Of a stretch of 64,000 nt of DNA, positions 46,866 to 60,318 are shown piece by piece (positions within the stretch are counted from its first letter, which is position 1; each line of letters opens with the position of its first letter). Location: contig CM046303.1 in NCBI GenBank assembly GCA_025267735.1, positions 67,967,034 to 68,031,033 of the forward strand. Direction: 5' to 3'. This stretch comes from Mactra quadrangularis. Its lineage: Eukaryota > Mollusca > Bivalvia > Venerida > Mactridae. The translations under genes and the position numbers were made by a program. The notes beneath the pieces are model-generated. The model made no database searches, was not told the DNA's origin, and saw only the letters and a list, made by a program, of their open reading frames with translations.

Positions 46866-49385
46866 TTGGTAATCGCTCATGTTTATTGCAATATCAATAA
46901 ATGGCGAAACATAAAAGTACTCTTGTCCATTTGCCTGTTATTCCAACTTACCTTTAAAGTAAGATGCATTAACTTGTGTACAGATACACATTGTTCCTGT
47001 ATAGGTGCAACGTTAGGTTTATGTTTGTATGAAACAACCCTGAAACAGAAAAACGTACACCGTGATACATTTAATTATTCGTCAATTGTAATGAAACATT
47101 TAAAAGTTTAACATTCAAAGCTTTCGGTTATTGACTTAATTTCTGATTCTATTAACTTCAAATTTAGGTATAACAATAATTTCTTGTTATCTAATTATTG
47201 TTGTCAAACAATTGAATATATTCTATTGTTACAGTTTTCCCGCATTTTTCTATTTAAAAAATGTGAAAAAATTACCTGAGGCCACGAGTTAGGACGCCAT
47301 TAAATAGTACAGCTGATCATAACAATATCACATTGATAACCGACAGTGTGTTAGCTAGCATGTATTAATATTTCACTTGTCATTGTCTATATCAACATTG
47401 TTAGACACATATATCTTATTACAAAGAAATGAGTCTGTCAGTTAAAGACATCACGTGACGTAACTGATGCCGTATATAAAAAGATCAAAAAGAATAATTG
47501 GAATACTTTGTCACCGGATGCACATAATTTTTATCATTGCGTCATCTAATCTGAAACCATTTCTCCAACTTTCAATGCAATCAATTCGAATCCATGTTTC
47601 GGTTGAAGAACATCACTGACTTAATTAGGAAACAGGAACTTCAGTCCGATCTTTTATTCATTACATCTTTAAACAGTACAATACGTGTTTTAGTTTCAAG
47701 ATGCATCAGTTATTACTCATAATTGAATCATTAAGAAAACATATTTCATGACATTTCTGTTAATTAACAAAAATACATTTATGATGATACGCATTTCCTT
47801 AGAACTGGTTTCAATTTTATCTTCATAGAGTTAGATCAATACAAAATTGGTTACGTTAAATCATATGCACAAATCATGTTTACGTATAACAATCAGTATA
47901 GGAGATCCATTAGAACGCAATGCACAAACGGTTCCTAACAGCCATGGATGCCACACATGTTATTAGAGAGAGAATCGTTGACAAATTTACCCGAATTCCA
48001 CTATCATTTTATCCCATTCACTAAGTCACGCAAATCGCAATCCTCATTTTGTTACTTTGACATTTTCACACCCTGTGATGTTTTTGTTATTACTTGTTAA
48101 ATCTTTCGTTTTATGTTATGAAATAAACATAATAATAATGATACGTCTTTCAACCATCTGCTGAAAATTTGACTTAAATCACACTGGCACTTACTTAGAT
48201 ACGAGCCCAAATATACATGTATACTTATAAGTTTTGTAAAGTGTATATATCGTGGTACGTATCGCAATACGGTGCTAGCGCATCGCAATATATCTGACAG
48301 CCCTAATAAAAACGAAAATTGCATATTAAACTAAACAACATAATCGCTGTGTTCGTTTACATTGGTATTGATGCAACACTAGATGAAAGAATTGAAACAT
48401 CGTCTGATCGTTTGTTGATATATAGAATTGGATTGAAATATGTTTCTATAATGATTCAATTATGAGCAATAACTGATACGATACATCTTTAGATTGATAC
48501 TGTACTTTTATTGTACTGCTTTAAGATAGGAGGAAATTCTTGTTTCTTAATTAAGTTAGTGTTGTTCTTGAACATAACGGATAATTGATTTAACTGAAAG
48601 TAAAAAACGGGTTCTGAGCAAAATGATACAATGGCAAAAGTTTTATTTACATCTGGTGACAAAGTATTCCAATTAGTTTTTTTATCTTTTGAGATACGGT
48701 ATCAGTTACGTCACGTGATGTCTTTAACTGACAGACTCATTTTTTGTAATAAGATATATGAGTCTAACAATTTTGAATACATACAATGAAAAGTAAAAAA
48801 AAATATTGATATATTTTAGCTAACAATAGAATCTTTTGATTTTTTGAAACATTCAATTTAGAATTAGACTTACCAAGAAGTTTCAATTTAATGGTTGACC
48901 AAAATTTGAGGCTGATACAATAGGAGATCTAGTTAATAACCGAAAACCGTAAATTTTCTTTCATTACAATTGACAAAGCAGGCGCGTAGGATAATTATGT
49001 TTTCGAATGAACATTTCTCACTACACAGGCTTAAATCAAAGGATCATTGTACAAGAATTACAGTGGATACTTATTTTAGTTGTTAATCCATTATTTTTCA
49101 AATACAAGGTCATAGGAATTTTAAATGTAATTATGTGCTATGGTGTGATCAAGAAATACACATCCATGCATTACTGAACGAATAATATCTGAAAATACGC
49201 AATTCAATTTTATGTTTAATCTGATGTATATTGATGTATATTATTGAATATACAAGTGATAATTTTGATCTATGCTATGAATATGTTGTCTTGCTTTAAT
49301 AAATCAATTGCAGAATATTCTAACAAAGATTTTGGAATTTTAATTTTTGGCCTCAATTTGAGGATTATAGAATGGGAGCTCAATA
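46866..49385. repeat. Copy 2 of the long inverted repeat region
   Basis: Inverted arms at about 47080-47870 and 48350-48975, with the right-hand direct repeat at about 49083-49225. The arrangement is the same as in copy 1. Confidence 0.7.
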
Positions 49386-52215
49386 AATAACAGAAATCAT
49401 TCATTGTCTCACACAGGGAATAATTTGGCCAAGTTGCATATTTGTCTGTTTATTAATAATGAAATTAGAACATCTTGAAATAGCCCAAGTGCGTTAAGGT
49501 GAAAAAATGGCTACTTTTCACACAAGTCGCGAAACAGTAAAGGGATAAATAAAACAAAACGTGTGTTGTTTTCAATGTTTATTTTATTTTCACTTGCTGC
49601 ATTATATGTTCTATAGACAAATAAAAAATACACTATTTATATCAAAGAGAGTTAATGACTAATTTGGTAACAAAGTATTGTTTAATAAATCCAATCCACG
49701 CACAAAAATTAACGTGCTGTAATAAATCAAACAAAATGTGTGTTGTTGTCAATTTTCATGGTATTTTCGCTTGCTAAAAATTTGCCTGATGAACATTTCA
49801 TTTAATTTGTTCATGACTTACTCCTATTTGTTTCATTCTACTGTACTCGGATAATGCTACAATAAACTAATGAGGTAAAATCAATACAGATACGACACCG
49901 CATGTATCCTGCTAACTATACCACCAGATTGCGACCTGTTAGACCTATGTTCGGTCAACACTATCAGCACTTTGATAAATATATGAATAGCCACAAATTT
50001 GCACGAGCGAAGTTCTACCTTAAACTAGTTTACTATTTATTTACATAGAAATGCTCATTGCAAAGAAAGATTGAATCAATAAGTATATATTTTACATCAC
50101 AAAATAATAAAAAATATATCCAAATATAGATTGGCGATTTTAAGAAAATCACATTGTATCAAATAGTACAACCGGTAGTACTGGTTGTCGTATTTTACTT
50201 AAATCTAAATTCTAAAATTTTCTAAATTTTAAAAATGTTAAAAATTCACTGGTGGACCCTGATATCAAGTAAGTGTTTAATTATGGATAAATATAAGTGA
50301 TTTTTTGTATTTTATTTTATGTGATTTACATCGATTTAATTTGTTTTCAGTCCGTTCACGATGGAGCGTTTATCATGTATGTACATGCTTTTATGAACTG
50401 CGTTTTTTTAAATTAGATGTCCGGCATTAATTAACACTTTTCAGTAATTGTTTAATGTACGTCTCTCAACTCACCTTATTGCTATCTTAAACACTTGACC
50501 TTAACATCAAATAAAACGGGTACCACCTGACTTAACTAATTTTGACCATCTTGCGGACGTCGAGCGATTTAAAATCTGATCAGTTACATGTACGTGATCA
50601 TGAATAAAACGGTCGCGATTTTTTACCGAATTGATTTTACCGAAAACATTCAAAGGATCGGTAGATCCCCGCCCTATGCATAGACGGCGCCTGTATGATC
50701 CATAAATGAATTGGACGGTCGTCGAGCTGGCGACGGGCTGTAACAGCTTGATATTTTACGATATTTTACTCACTAGCCCTAAATACTATTGCCCGCTAGC
50801 TTAAAGTTGTTCGCTTAATGAGAAAAAAATTAAGGACTTTTGTCAATTATCTTTCTCTAATAAACTCTGAAGCAATCCAATTGGTTGGTAGATTCGTACA
50901 GTTGGAATCTTCTGAGTTTATCATTAAATTCCTATGTAAGGAAAACAAAATATTTCATCTAATACGTTTCTTGTTAATTAAGATTTTAACAGAAGTGATG
51001 CAATTTAGATAGTTCTTCACCCTAAAAATATTAGCTAAAATTTCAAACAAATTAAATGATTTACAAAAAAGTTTTTTAAGATTAATTTTGACAAATTGAC
51101 ATTAAAACGTAAGGGTAAAATTCGAGTAATCCAACCAATAGGACCTACATATTTGAAGAGAATACAAGAGGAAAAACTGACTAAAGTCTCTTATTCAGCT
51201 GCTGTCGTCTGATTGTCTCTGCCGCCGGACGGACATCGATTCATATTGAGATTTTTTTGAGATACTGACGCCGCCCGGCAGCTGGTTGTTATTGTGATAA
51301 TCCGCTAACTAGGACTAGGAGTAGAAAACGTCTACCTCCAGAGAGGATCTTGGTTTTAAATGCCAAATTTTTATATTGTCCGTTTTTTCTCACCGTGAAA
51401 TTATTCAAGCTTTGACAGTTGAGAAAAAACGGACAATACACAGCAATAACTTTTTACGAGTGATAAAATATCAATTATTGGGATGGCTGTAAAATACTTT
51501 GCTTTGGCAAATGTCCCCGCTCCTTTGCTTTTGTTTTTAATCTTTGATGATATATATATGTATATCTTGTATATATATACTATAATTACGACATATACAC
51601 ATAATTAGGTGTTTGTAAGTTTTCTTGCAAATGTACCCAGGATCTGAGAATATTATTGATGTATATATGTATAATGCTGAAGATTGTATGGTGGAGGAAG
51701 TAGTAATTATTAAATCAGTCTTCATCGTTTACATTTAAGTTAAAACACAACACAACTATGTAGAAAATTACATTATTAATAAAGCAGTGCCAACAGAAAT
51801 GACAACATATATAAGTTCAACCAGTGCAGTTATAAAAACGTGTTTTTGTGCTCATTAATTTTATATTCAATGTTACAGTCTAATTTCACAGGTAAAATGT
51901 ATATATTTTTCTTCCTAAATGAATGGTTTAAAAATGTTTTATTTTTATTCTCAATACTTAAATGAATAAAAATGTATAAACTTTACATTTGATACATATA
52001 TAACAAATTAGTCAATAATAGATTCAATGAAACATAACTAATTTCTTTATCTGAAAACATCAAGTTGATATCTTAAACCATACATAATTTAAAAATAAAC
52101 TAAGACAATTAAAACCATTGTTCTATACTTAAACGCAAAAGTTTTGCAACAAGTTTGATAGCATTTTAAATTCAGACAAAAAGAAATAAAATCATTTTTT
52201 TTTCTAATATGAAAT

Positions 52216-53148
52216 TCATTTATTTATTCTTACAATACAGTAAAAAGTCGACATTTTCATTGTCATTTCATAGTCCCAGAAATGTTCAATCGGATTGAGA
52301 TCCGGTGAGTACGCTGGCCATGGAAGGGTAGGAATGTTGTTATCCTGTAGGAAATTCTGAGATACACGAGCCATATGAGGTCGGGCGTTATCCTGTTGTA
52401 GCACCATACCAGGGTTAGCTGCAACATACGACAAAACAACAGGTCGCAGAATCTCATCCACGTAACGTTGTGCAGTTAAGCCTTGACGTTCAAGTCCGTT
52501 ACGACGCACAGCCCCTCGTCCACGACCGTTGATAAAGATGAGGTCCGTCTTCCCGTAGTGACTTATGCCACCCCAAACCATGCAAGATGCAGTTCCGAAA
52601 CGAGCAATTTCCTTTACGCAAGAATGTGCGTACCATTCCCCAGTCCGACGAAACACACGTTGACGGCGGTCATTTAAGTCGATCATTACTTTTGTTTCAT
52701 CAGTGAATAAGACATTTTTCCACTGCCTAGCTGAAAATCTACGGTGTAGTGTGGACCAATCTAGTCGCCTACGTCTGCCAAGCGCTGTTAACGGGGTGCC
52801 GACATAGGGACGACGGCAACGAATTCCAAAGCCTCGCAAACGACGGAGTACTGTATCCTGGCTAACCACGGGTCTGTTACGCCCAGGAATCTCTGCTGCA
52901 GTTCGTGTCGCTGTCTTTAGGCGGTTTCGCTGGTGCATTAAACGTATAGTCCGGTCCTGGCGTAACGTGGTGACACGTGGTCGTCCGGCACGTGGACGGT
53001 CAGCTACTGTGTTAGTCTCGCGGAATTTACTCTGCAAACGGCTAATAGTCGATCTGTGCACACCGAATTCTCTAGCGACAACGGCTTGATTAACACCAGC
53101 TTCCAACATTCCCACTGTACGTGCACGTTGCTCATTTGAAAGCTTCAT
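52216..53148 (-). CDS. Tc1-family transposase, copy 2
   Basis: 310 aa and the same length as copy 1, with the DDE residues D150, D253 and E288 kept and the same missing C-terminal segment. Amino-acid differences from copy 1 include L73Q, Y75N, K79T, E98D, F158L, R172W and H216R. The shared deletion means the shortening preceded the duplication. Confidence 0.9.
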   Translation of the reverse strand: MKLSNEQRARTVGMLEAGVNQAVVAREFGVHRSTISRLQSKFRETNTVADRPRAGRPRVTTLRQDRTIRLMHQRNRLKTATRTAAEIPGRNRPVVSQDTVLRRLRGFGIRCRRPYVGTPLTALGRRRRLDWSTLHRRFSARQWKNVLFTDETKVMIDLNDRRQRVFRRTGEWYAHSCVKEIARFGTASCMVWGGISHYGKTDLIFINGRGRGAVRRNGLERQGLTAQRYVDEILRPVVLSYVAANPGMVLQQDNARPHMARVSQNFLQDNNIPTLPWPAYSPDLNPIEHFWDYEMTMKMSTFYCIVRINK

Positions 53149-53268
53149 AGCGAAACCATGAAACCTAAACCTTTCAATACTTTATTGTTTTTCATACAAC
53201 GAAACTCAAATCTTTCAAATGTGTTGAAAAATTTGAATAAAAATCACATTTTGAATTTGTGCACGTGC

Positions 53269-54605
53269 CAGGGATGGGGTACTCGTACTTGTACTCGAGT
53301 ATTATGAGTACAAGTACCACTTTTTCCAGTACTCGCCTGTACTCAGTACTCAGGAAAATAAATTGTACTCGTACTCGTACTTACTCAAGTACTGAACTAG
53401 CAGTACTCGATACTCGTGAGTATTTCTGAGTACTGGCCATCTTATTTCTATCAAGTTACATTCTTGATTGATTTTTCTTCAAAACTACTTTAGAAATGAT
53501 AATGCATAGTAATTGGTTATGTGATAACAAGTTTTATAGGTAGCTATTGTTATGCATATCAATGGGATGTCTGACACCTTTTTGCAGTTTATACCTCTTC
53601 ATAAATTGTGAAAACAATGTTTGTCACAGTTTGTTCCTCATATAGCTTATAAATCATCAGCTAGTTATAAGCATCACTCATAATTTTTTAAGTGAATGAC
53701 AAGACAATTACATTCTCTGAAACAGTCACTTTTGTGGTGAAAAAACCCTGCACAATGTTTTGATATACATAGAGATGAAATGTCATACAAATTTTATAAC
53801 AATAGCTAATTCAACAAAGATTTTAGTTTTGTTTTTCATTAACTAAATAAAGATAACGCAATTATTTTAAGCTGAAACATACTATCAGCTGTCCTTTTTT
53901 CAAAAATCTTTTGTTTAAGTTTAATTTGGATTTAAACTTAAACTTCTTCATTTGATTAAATGCCTATTTCTATATTACATATTCAATGGCGTTGTACTAA
54001 AGATAAATTATAAAAACTAAATAAGTAAAAACCTTCCACCATAATATATAAAATAACACAAAACAAAATAAAATTCATTATGCATGATGTTATATAGTGT
54101 GATTATGCATTTGGTTTCCATATATCAAGTTTATCAGACCTACATTAATCTTAGTTCATGATTTGACTTTATTCATACATTTGTTTTTATTAATTTGATA
54201 TTTACAATGTTGTCCTGAAACTGAAATGTGGGAAAAAAAGATTCGAATTTAGATTGAGAATATAGCCCTGAAACGGCAATAAAACTGTCCAAAAAAATAC
54301 ACTGTTGCATAAAATATTTACAGCAACATTTTGACTGTCTTGTTTAAAATTGAATTTGAAGCTTGATTTGATGTTTAATTGAATAGATAAATAAAATTAG
54401 TCTCTTTTATTTATTCTAAAAATCTTTCATATGCTCATGCAAAACATTCTGGTACTTAAAAATACACATGAGTACTTAAGTAATACTCGAGTACTACTCA
54501 AGTACTGAAGAAAAACCAGTACTCATTACTCATAAGTACGAGTACAAAATTTGAAATACTCAAGTACTACTCGAGTACTGGAATCCAGTACTCGACCCAT
54601 CCCTG
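53269..54605. mobile_element. hAT-like non-autonomous element, copy 2 only
   Basis: 1,337 bp with inverted ends CAGGGATGGG / CCCATCCCTG and an 8-bp target duplication GCACGTGC at 53261-53268 and 54606-54613. Copy 1 has one GCACGTGC at this place. Both ends are packed with GTACTCG/GAGTACT-type repeats. No transposase was found. An 8-bp duplication and a CAGGG end are hAT features. Confidence 0.9.
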
Positions 54606-54949
54606 GCACGTGCAAAGTGAGAATATGGAGGCACGTGCTATTTCGATACGCTCGGTGAGCAAATCGATAAAAGTTACACACAGTGTTTTTGTAAGTAACC
54701 TACTCACCAATACTATGTCAGGATATGTTTCCATGAACAATGATTCGTGCTTAAAACTGACCACTAAAATGTTGCGAAACTTTTGCGTTTAAGTATATTA
54801 TTGAAGATATGAAAACAGTCTTACAAACGTAGAAAAAAACAGGATTGACTCAATAAACATTTCAAGCTATCGCCTTACACATTAGAATATTTATCAAGGT
54901 AATCATTTCCGTTATTGTTTATAAATAATTAATGTTCTAGCATTCTCAT

Positions 54950-55219
54950 AGGCGGATATAGCGGGGGGTCAGGGGGGTCCAGATCCCCCCCCCCCTAGAA
55001 TTTCCGAAATGTACCTGTCCATTTGTGTTTTTTGTAAGTCCTTTTAAGTAGCATGAAGCATTTTTTTCTCGATGCTTAACATAGATTTAATGGTTATATA
55101 GTTTTTATTATTAATAGTTTGCATTATTTTGCGAAGTGTATATAATGTGGTTGTGGTTCGAAGTTTTGACCCCGCTAGAAAATGTTCGGACCCCCCAGAA
55201 AAATCCTGGATCCGCTCCT
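54950..55219 (+). mobile_element. G/C-tract MITE, copy 2
   Basis: Counterpart of 11282-11550; the G and C runs differ in length. Confidence 0.7.
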
Positions 55220-56352
55220 GATTCTTTTTAACTCAAAAGCGTGATGTCAATTCCTTTGTGCAACATTTGTTAGAAGAAATATGTATTAAACAATGAATTC
55301 TACCTGTGAACATAATTTATTTGGTCATTTTAAGGTGTGTATAATGATATCATTATCTACAGCAGACATTAAAACTGACTTACAACAGCGAAGTGATGAA
55401 CATAATTTATTACATGCATTTAGAAGCATAAATATGTCAATGTGTTTTGCGTTCTGAGAGAAAGTTTGAAAGGGGGCACTTTTTTTAAAACGGATGTTCG
55501 CTATATCAACACACTCTATTTTTGAAAAAGGTTGACTATATAAAATCATATTAGTTGTACAAATGTCATTTTGTTTTGGAATGTTCTTATATAGCAATCT
55601 TAGGAAACAGTACATATCTAAATTTTACTGGTTAAGACCAAGCATGTTTAAATTTGCTGATCTTATCAGTTCAGATAACAAAACAAGAGCAGTCCACGGA
55701 CAGCGCGCTCGACTATTCAGGGTATTCGTTAAACGACAGCTACAACCAATCAAAACTCGTGCTGAAGTAATGCATCTTGGTATTTGACCTTCATTCCTAA
55801 CCCCATAGACATGCGAGAAGTTTCAAGTGAATCCTTTCAGTAGTTGCAAAGATAAAATGTTGCACCTAAAACTTTACCAAGAAATTTCTAAGTATAAAAA
55901 GGGCCATAATTCAATCCAAATTCATCCAAGAGTTATGTAACTTGGTATTTGACATCCAATGTTAACCTCGTAGACATGTGTGAAGTTTCAAGTAAAACCC
56001 TTCATTACTTGCAAAGATAAAATGTTGCACCTTAAATCTTAAGCAAGAAATTTCTAAGTAAAGCCTCAGTCCCATAAAATCGTGTCTTGTTGCGGACCCG
56101 TACGTGCAAACAGCCGTAGGCCGTGGGAAGACTTGCGTGTGTACGGTCTCTCTACGGGTTTGTGGTCACATAAAATTTAGAGCCGTGCGGCCAATCGTAA
56201 GAGCGGCAGTACGGGCATCGTATGGGCTATTTACGGATGAAGAAGACTCCCATGCGGCCGCCGCAAGGACTATGGGCGTATACATTTTGTCTTATAAGAT
56301 GATGACGTAAAGCCTGTTAAGAAAACAAGGAGAAACGGAATACGTATCGTAT

Positions 56353-56403
56353 GACCCGTACGAATGCCGCACGGGACCCGTACGAATGCCGCACGGGACC
56401 CGT
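56353..56403 (+). repeat. 22-bp tandem repeat, two units
   Basis: GACCCGTACGAATGCCGCAC plus GG is repeated back to back and followed by a third partial unit GACCCGTACG. Confidence 0.75.
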
Positions 56404-56606
56404 ACGTCGCTCGTAATGAACCGTACGACTGAAAGCGATTTCATTATAGACTGTAAGCCGTAAGACCGCAAGGATGTGGTCACAATAGCGAAAAAATGTT
56501 GTTTACGGACATGTAAGGGCTAGAATCGTTGATGACCGTGCGGGCTGTCGTGCGGGTAACGTACGGGTCCGTAAGAAGAATTGAATTAAAACGAGTCGTA
56601 AAAACC

Positions 56607-56644
56607 CGTGTCTGGAAGATGTGTATGCACATCTTCCAGACACG
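56607..56644. repeat. Perfect 38-bp palindrome
   Basis: CGTGTCTGGAAGATGTG and CACATCTTCCAGACACG are exact reverse complements around TATG: a 17-bp perfect stem. Confidence 0.9.
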
Positions 56645-57260
56645 ATCACGCACGGCACTTACCCGTAAATAGAGTCGTGAACAATCGTACGGAGATCTTG
56701 CGGGCCACTTGCGGGGTACGCACGATACCTTAGCGCAACAACGGCACATTAATTTCGTAGGTTTCATGATTGTAAAATATTTATTGTTGACTAGTTGAGT
56801 TAAAAATAACACCAATACGTACACTCCGCTTGTTTGTTTTGTTGAATGTTCAAATGGGAAAAGTTGAGAAAAGGAATAGAGCAGTTCTATATTGCCTGAT
56901 TAGGTGGAGATTCCTGTATTACTGGTGTTTAAGGTTCTGTCCCCCCCACCTTGCACGTTGTACTGAGTAGAAGACTCAGTAATGATAGTTTTTGCAGCTC
57001 GGCTTGCCTTTCTTTGGCCCCATATTGAATTATAAACGACTCTACATCTTTAACATTTCTAAAAGCAATAATAGAAACGTAGACAATCTTCTCATTTATG
57101 AAGTTGCGCATCGTCCATGTCTCAATACATCATGACCAAGATAAGTGATCAAAGCTCATTCCTGCCATAAATAACGCGTGCAATCCCTTCATCTAACTGC
57201 AATTTACTGTCATAAAGAATTTTGTAGCAATCCTTTGGTACTTAAATAAGTGATGCCTTC

Positions 57261-57500
57261 TTGTTTGACTCACAGATAACAGACCCAAATTTTCCTTATT
57301 ATAGTATATATAGAGAAATTTGGGTCTGTCACCTGTGGTTTGACTACCTTGAGGATGATCCCTTAAGTAGACAACTTAACTATTTTTACCAACATGGAAC
57401 TTCTCACCAATTTGTAAATTGCGTTGTTAATTTCTTGAACCAGAAATTTGCTGCAAGATGTGGACGAAGAGGTTCAGTGGAGTTGCCACCAAGATTTTAA
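57261..57500 (+). pseudogene. Mariner/Tc3-type transposase fragment inside the TAA-flanked element
   Basis: Residues 40-79 of the open frame (YQHGTSHQF..., FLNQKF, GRRGSVELPPRF) align with a block I know from mariner/Tc3-type transposases, (QQDGAPPHF ... FLNQ-F ... GRRG-x-EWPPRSPDL). The catalytic Asp of QQDGA reads as His (YQHG), and the frame stops just before the DL of SPDL. An outward end TACACGACTTTTGGCATACC at about 57692-57711 fits its right terminal repeat. The left part is missing. Dead remnant. Confidence 0.6.
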
Positions 57501-58387
57501 GATCTACCCTCTTGAAAAATTTCTATGGAAACGTTTTAACTAACTTTTCACTAAATTGTTGGATCATTGTTGATGAAATTACATCCGAAACGGCACGACC
57601 GCAGCAACCGAGAGAGGGTGGGCGGAGAGCAATATAAGCCTTCAATATTATGATACGCAGTACATGTGTGCTGAGTGTACACATTGAGGGTACACGACTT
57701 TTGGCATACCCTGTACATTTGTGTTATAGTGACTACATGTGCTTCGTTTTTCATTCAGTTGAGAAAGTAAAAACATATTCCAATTCACTAATTTGAGAGG
57801 TATAAGTTATAAGTACATGTATACAAAACGATACATTTTACTTAATTTTGACCATTAGCTTCGGTCTCATAGAAGAGACAGGTATTCATATTTAAGTATA
57901 GGACTGTACATAATAAATGTATCATATGAGAACGAAATGTCGGGCGCTTAAATTAATCTTTTACGTGTTGCGACATGGGCAAGAATAGCACATTTTTTCA
58001 CATTAACGCGACAGGGCCTTTTTAAGATGTTCTTATTTCACTACTACGTGACTGACAGATATACAGCATAGCAAGATTCTTCTCTTTTCAGTCCAAAATT
58101 TGCATTTCATACATGCATTTTCCCAAAATGATTTGTAAAGTGCCAGTAGTTTACAAAAGCTGAAAACATATTTACTCATCACCATTTTGCGCCATTCTTC
58201 TGCACTCAATAGCCCCGATTTTTTTCTGGCGATGAAGGGCGCTGTGCATTTTTAAACCCCAGTGACCAAAGTGGAGAATTCTAATAGATGCATGTATAGT
58301 GCCTGTAATATTGACGCAATTGTAAAAATTGTCGTTTAAATTCAAATGCAGTAGTTTTTCATAAAATGCTTTAATGAGACATTTACC

Positions 58388-58596
58388 AGGGCTGAGTTCA
58401 GTTACCGCGAACGTTACAGAACGTTCCGTAACGATACATTCAGAACTCCTCGATCATTTGCTGCTAATAATCTCGGACATATTTAGACGCTTTTTTGAAA
58501 CTACCGGTGTTAAAGTAAACAATTATATGGCCGAGGAGTTCCGAATGTATCGTTATGTAACGTTCTGTAACGTTCGCGATAACTGAACTCAGCCCT
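58388..58596. mobile_element. Palindromic MITE, 209 bp, nested in the TAA-flanked element
   Basis: AGGGCTGAGTTCAGTTACCG at the left and CGATAACTGAACTCAGCCCT at the right are inverted, and the match runs about 65 bp inward through CGTTACAGAACGTTCC and GAACTCCTCG. It is the same family as 25679-25982 with a shorter centre. Confidence 0.9.
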
Positions 58597-60086
58597 GTAT
58601 ATCTCTTTTATACAATCACACATTTATTCATGCATGCGACGATAAACGGTCATTTTATTCAAAATCAGCTGTTGCACGCGTGTGTCCTATACATTGCACG
58701 AAATTTAATTATACGTAATCATGTCGCACGGGATCATTAAGGTGACCGTACAAACATGGCTTAAAACAACACACCCGTACGGAGCCGTAGCTGGAAGATA
58801 TGCAATTTTATTCCATGCTAGGCCACGATTTTGTTCACGATTTGACTTTAAAACTGATACGTGTATCCACGGCTCATCGCACGGACACTGGTAAAAACGT
58901 ACCAGTCCGTACGGGTACGCAAGAGTTCGTACGGGGCCTTACGATGCTTGGTCGCACGGCGCCCGTACGGTGCCCTTACGGCTATTTTTATGTTTATGGG
59001 ACTGTAGCTTAATAAAGGACCATAATTCAGTCCAAATTCAACCAAGAGTTATGTTACTTGGTATTTAATCTCCAATGGTAACCCCGCAAATACAAATAAA
59101 GTTTCAAGTGAAACCCTTCAGTATTTGCAAAGATATAAAAGATAACAAATGTTGCACCTAAAATCTTAACCAAGAAGTGTTACGCCGACGCCGACGCCAA
59201 CGCCGACGCACAAATGAGTAGGATAGTCCCACTATTCTTCGAATAGTCGTGCTAAAATATTTTAGAAATCTGAGCATTTTATTAGTAAAGCTTTTGATGA
59301 ACGAGATAGGGTTTTGTTTAGACATTAGGGTATTTTTGTTCAAACGTTTTGTTCAAATATTGTCAAGGATGTTTTACACTTTATTCGTGTACTATGTAAT
59401 TGAAATTTACCTTATATGTGTCATTGTGACCTTCTCCTTTCCTTTCCTTCCTTTCCCATCCTTTCTTTCGTTCGTTCTTTTTTTCTTTTTTTTTCTTTAT
59501 TTTATAGTCATAGTTAAAGTAATATATACCTTTTAGTAGTTGGTTACATTTGATTTGATTTGTGTAAACTATTTATGATCATCATGCGCATAACATGCTA
59601 TGTAATGTCCACTTGCATTTTATATGTTTTGGAAATAAACTATATATTATATCTCTCATATGAGTAAAATTCTTAAGTAATAAGATATGCAGTTAGGTTA
59701 ACATTCTTACTATCGCAAGACAATCTTACACATCAAAACAATTTTTGTTTTGATAACGTATTCTATATAACTCCTTTCACCTTGAAATGCAATAAATAAA
59801 CTAAATGCATTTATGCGAAACTTTCATTAATCAAAATGTTATTTTGCTCCACCACACAGGTACTGTAATATCCTATACAATGCTCTCAGACAGGCAGACT
59901 GGTTACATTTGAATAAATTAAAACCACAAAGAACAAAAACACTAGATATATGTTTATCATGTCGTTATACAATATGTATAGTGACGTTTTATTCACTCTG
60001 TATGTATCAACAGAATTGGAATATCTTAACATAGTATGCAAAGGTTAATACCCTTTTTCATAGGAGGTGTTTGAGATAATATATGT

Positions 60087-60318
60087 TAGCCGCGGCCGTG
60101 GAGTAGTGGTTAGCACGTCTGACTTCGAATCCGGAGATCGCGGGTTTGAGTCCGGTCGCGATAGGTCATACCCTATACATGAGTTGTCGGCCTCGTGGTA
60201 GGGTAAGTTAGTACTAGTGATAGAAAAGTGTCCAGGAAACCTATAGTAAGAAGAGCTGACCGTCGTATATATAACCTAAATATGTGTTAAATACGACGTT
60301 AAAATCAATTAAAAAAAA
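60087..60318 (+). mobile_element. tRNA-derived SINE, family B, copy 2
   Basis: Same element and same GATAATATATGT target duplication (60075-60086, 60319-60330) as at 13463-13694, so it predates the duplication. Confidence 0.88.

Larger units (their letters stand above)
52126..54795 (-). mobile_element. Tc1-like DNA transposon, copy 2, split by a hAT-like insertion
   Basis: Terminal repeats at 52124-52151 and 54770-54797 match those of copy 1. The span is 1,344 bp longer because of the insertion at 53269-54605, which lies between the transposase start codon and the right terminal repeat. Confidence 0.9.
56062..59009. mobile_element. 2.95-kb TAA-flanked DNA element (PIF/Harbinger-like), copy 2 only
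   Basis: The ends AGCCTCAGTCCCATAAA and, inverted, AGCTACAGTCCCATAAA are flanked by TAA at 56059-56061 and 59010-59012. The empty site in copy 1 reads AGTAATAAAG with a single TAA. A TWA duplication is typical of PIF/Harbinger. About 700 bases at the left end and 300 at the right are GC-rich and full of CCGTACGG-type words. No intact transposase was found. Confidence 0.8.
55684..59253 (+). mobile_element. Helentron-like element, copy 2, interrupted
   Basis: Counterpart of 12014-12634. It is split inside the third tandem unit by the element at 56062-59009. The GACGCC run and closing hairpin are at about 59180-59253. Confidence 0.65.

Noticed and set aside
56929..57111. 60-aa minus-strand frame in the TAA-flanked element considered as a transposase part.
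   Set aside because: No recognisable catalytic or DNA-binding motif.
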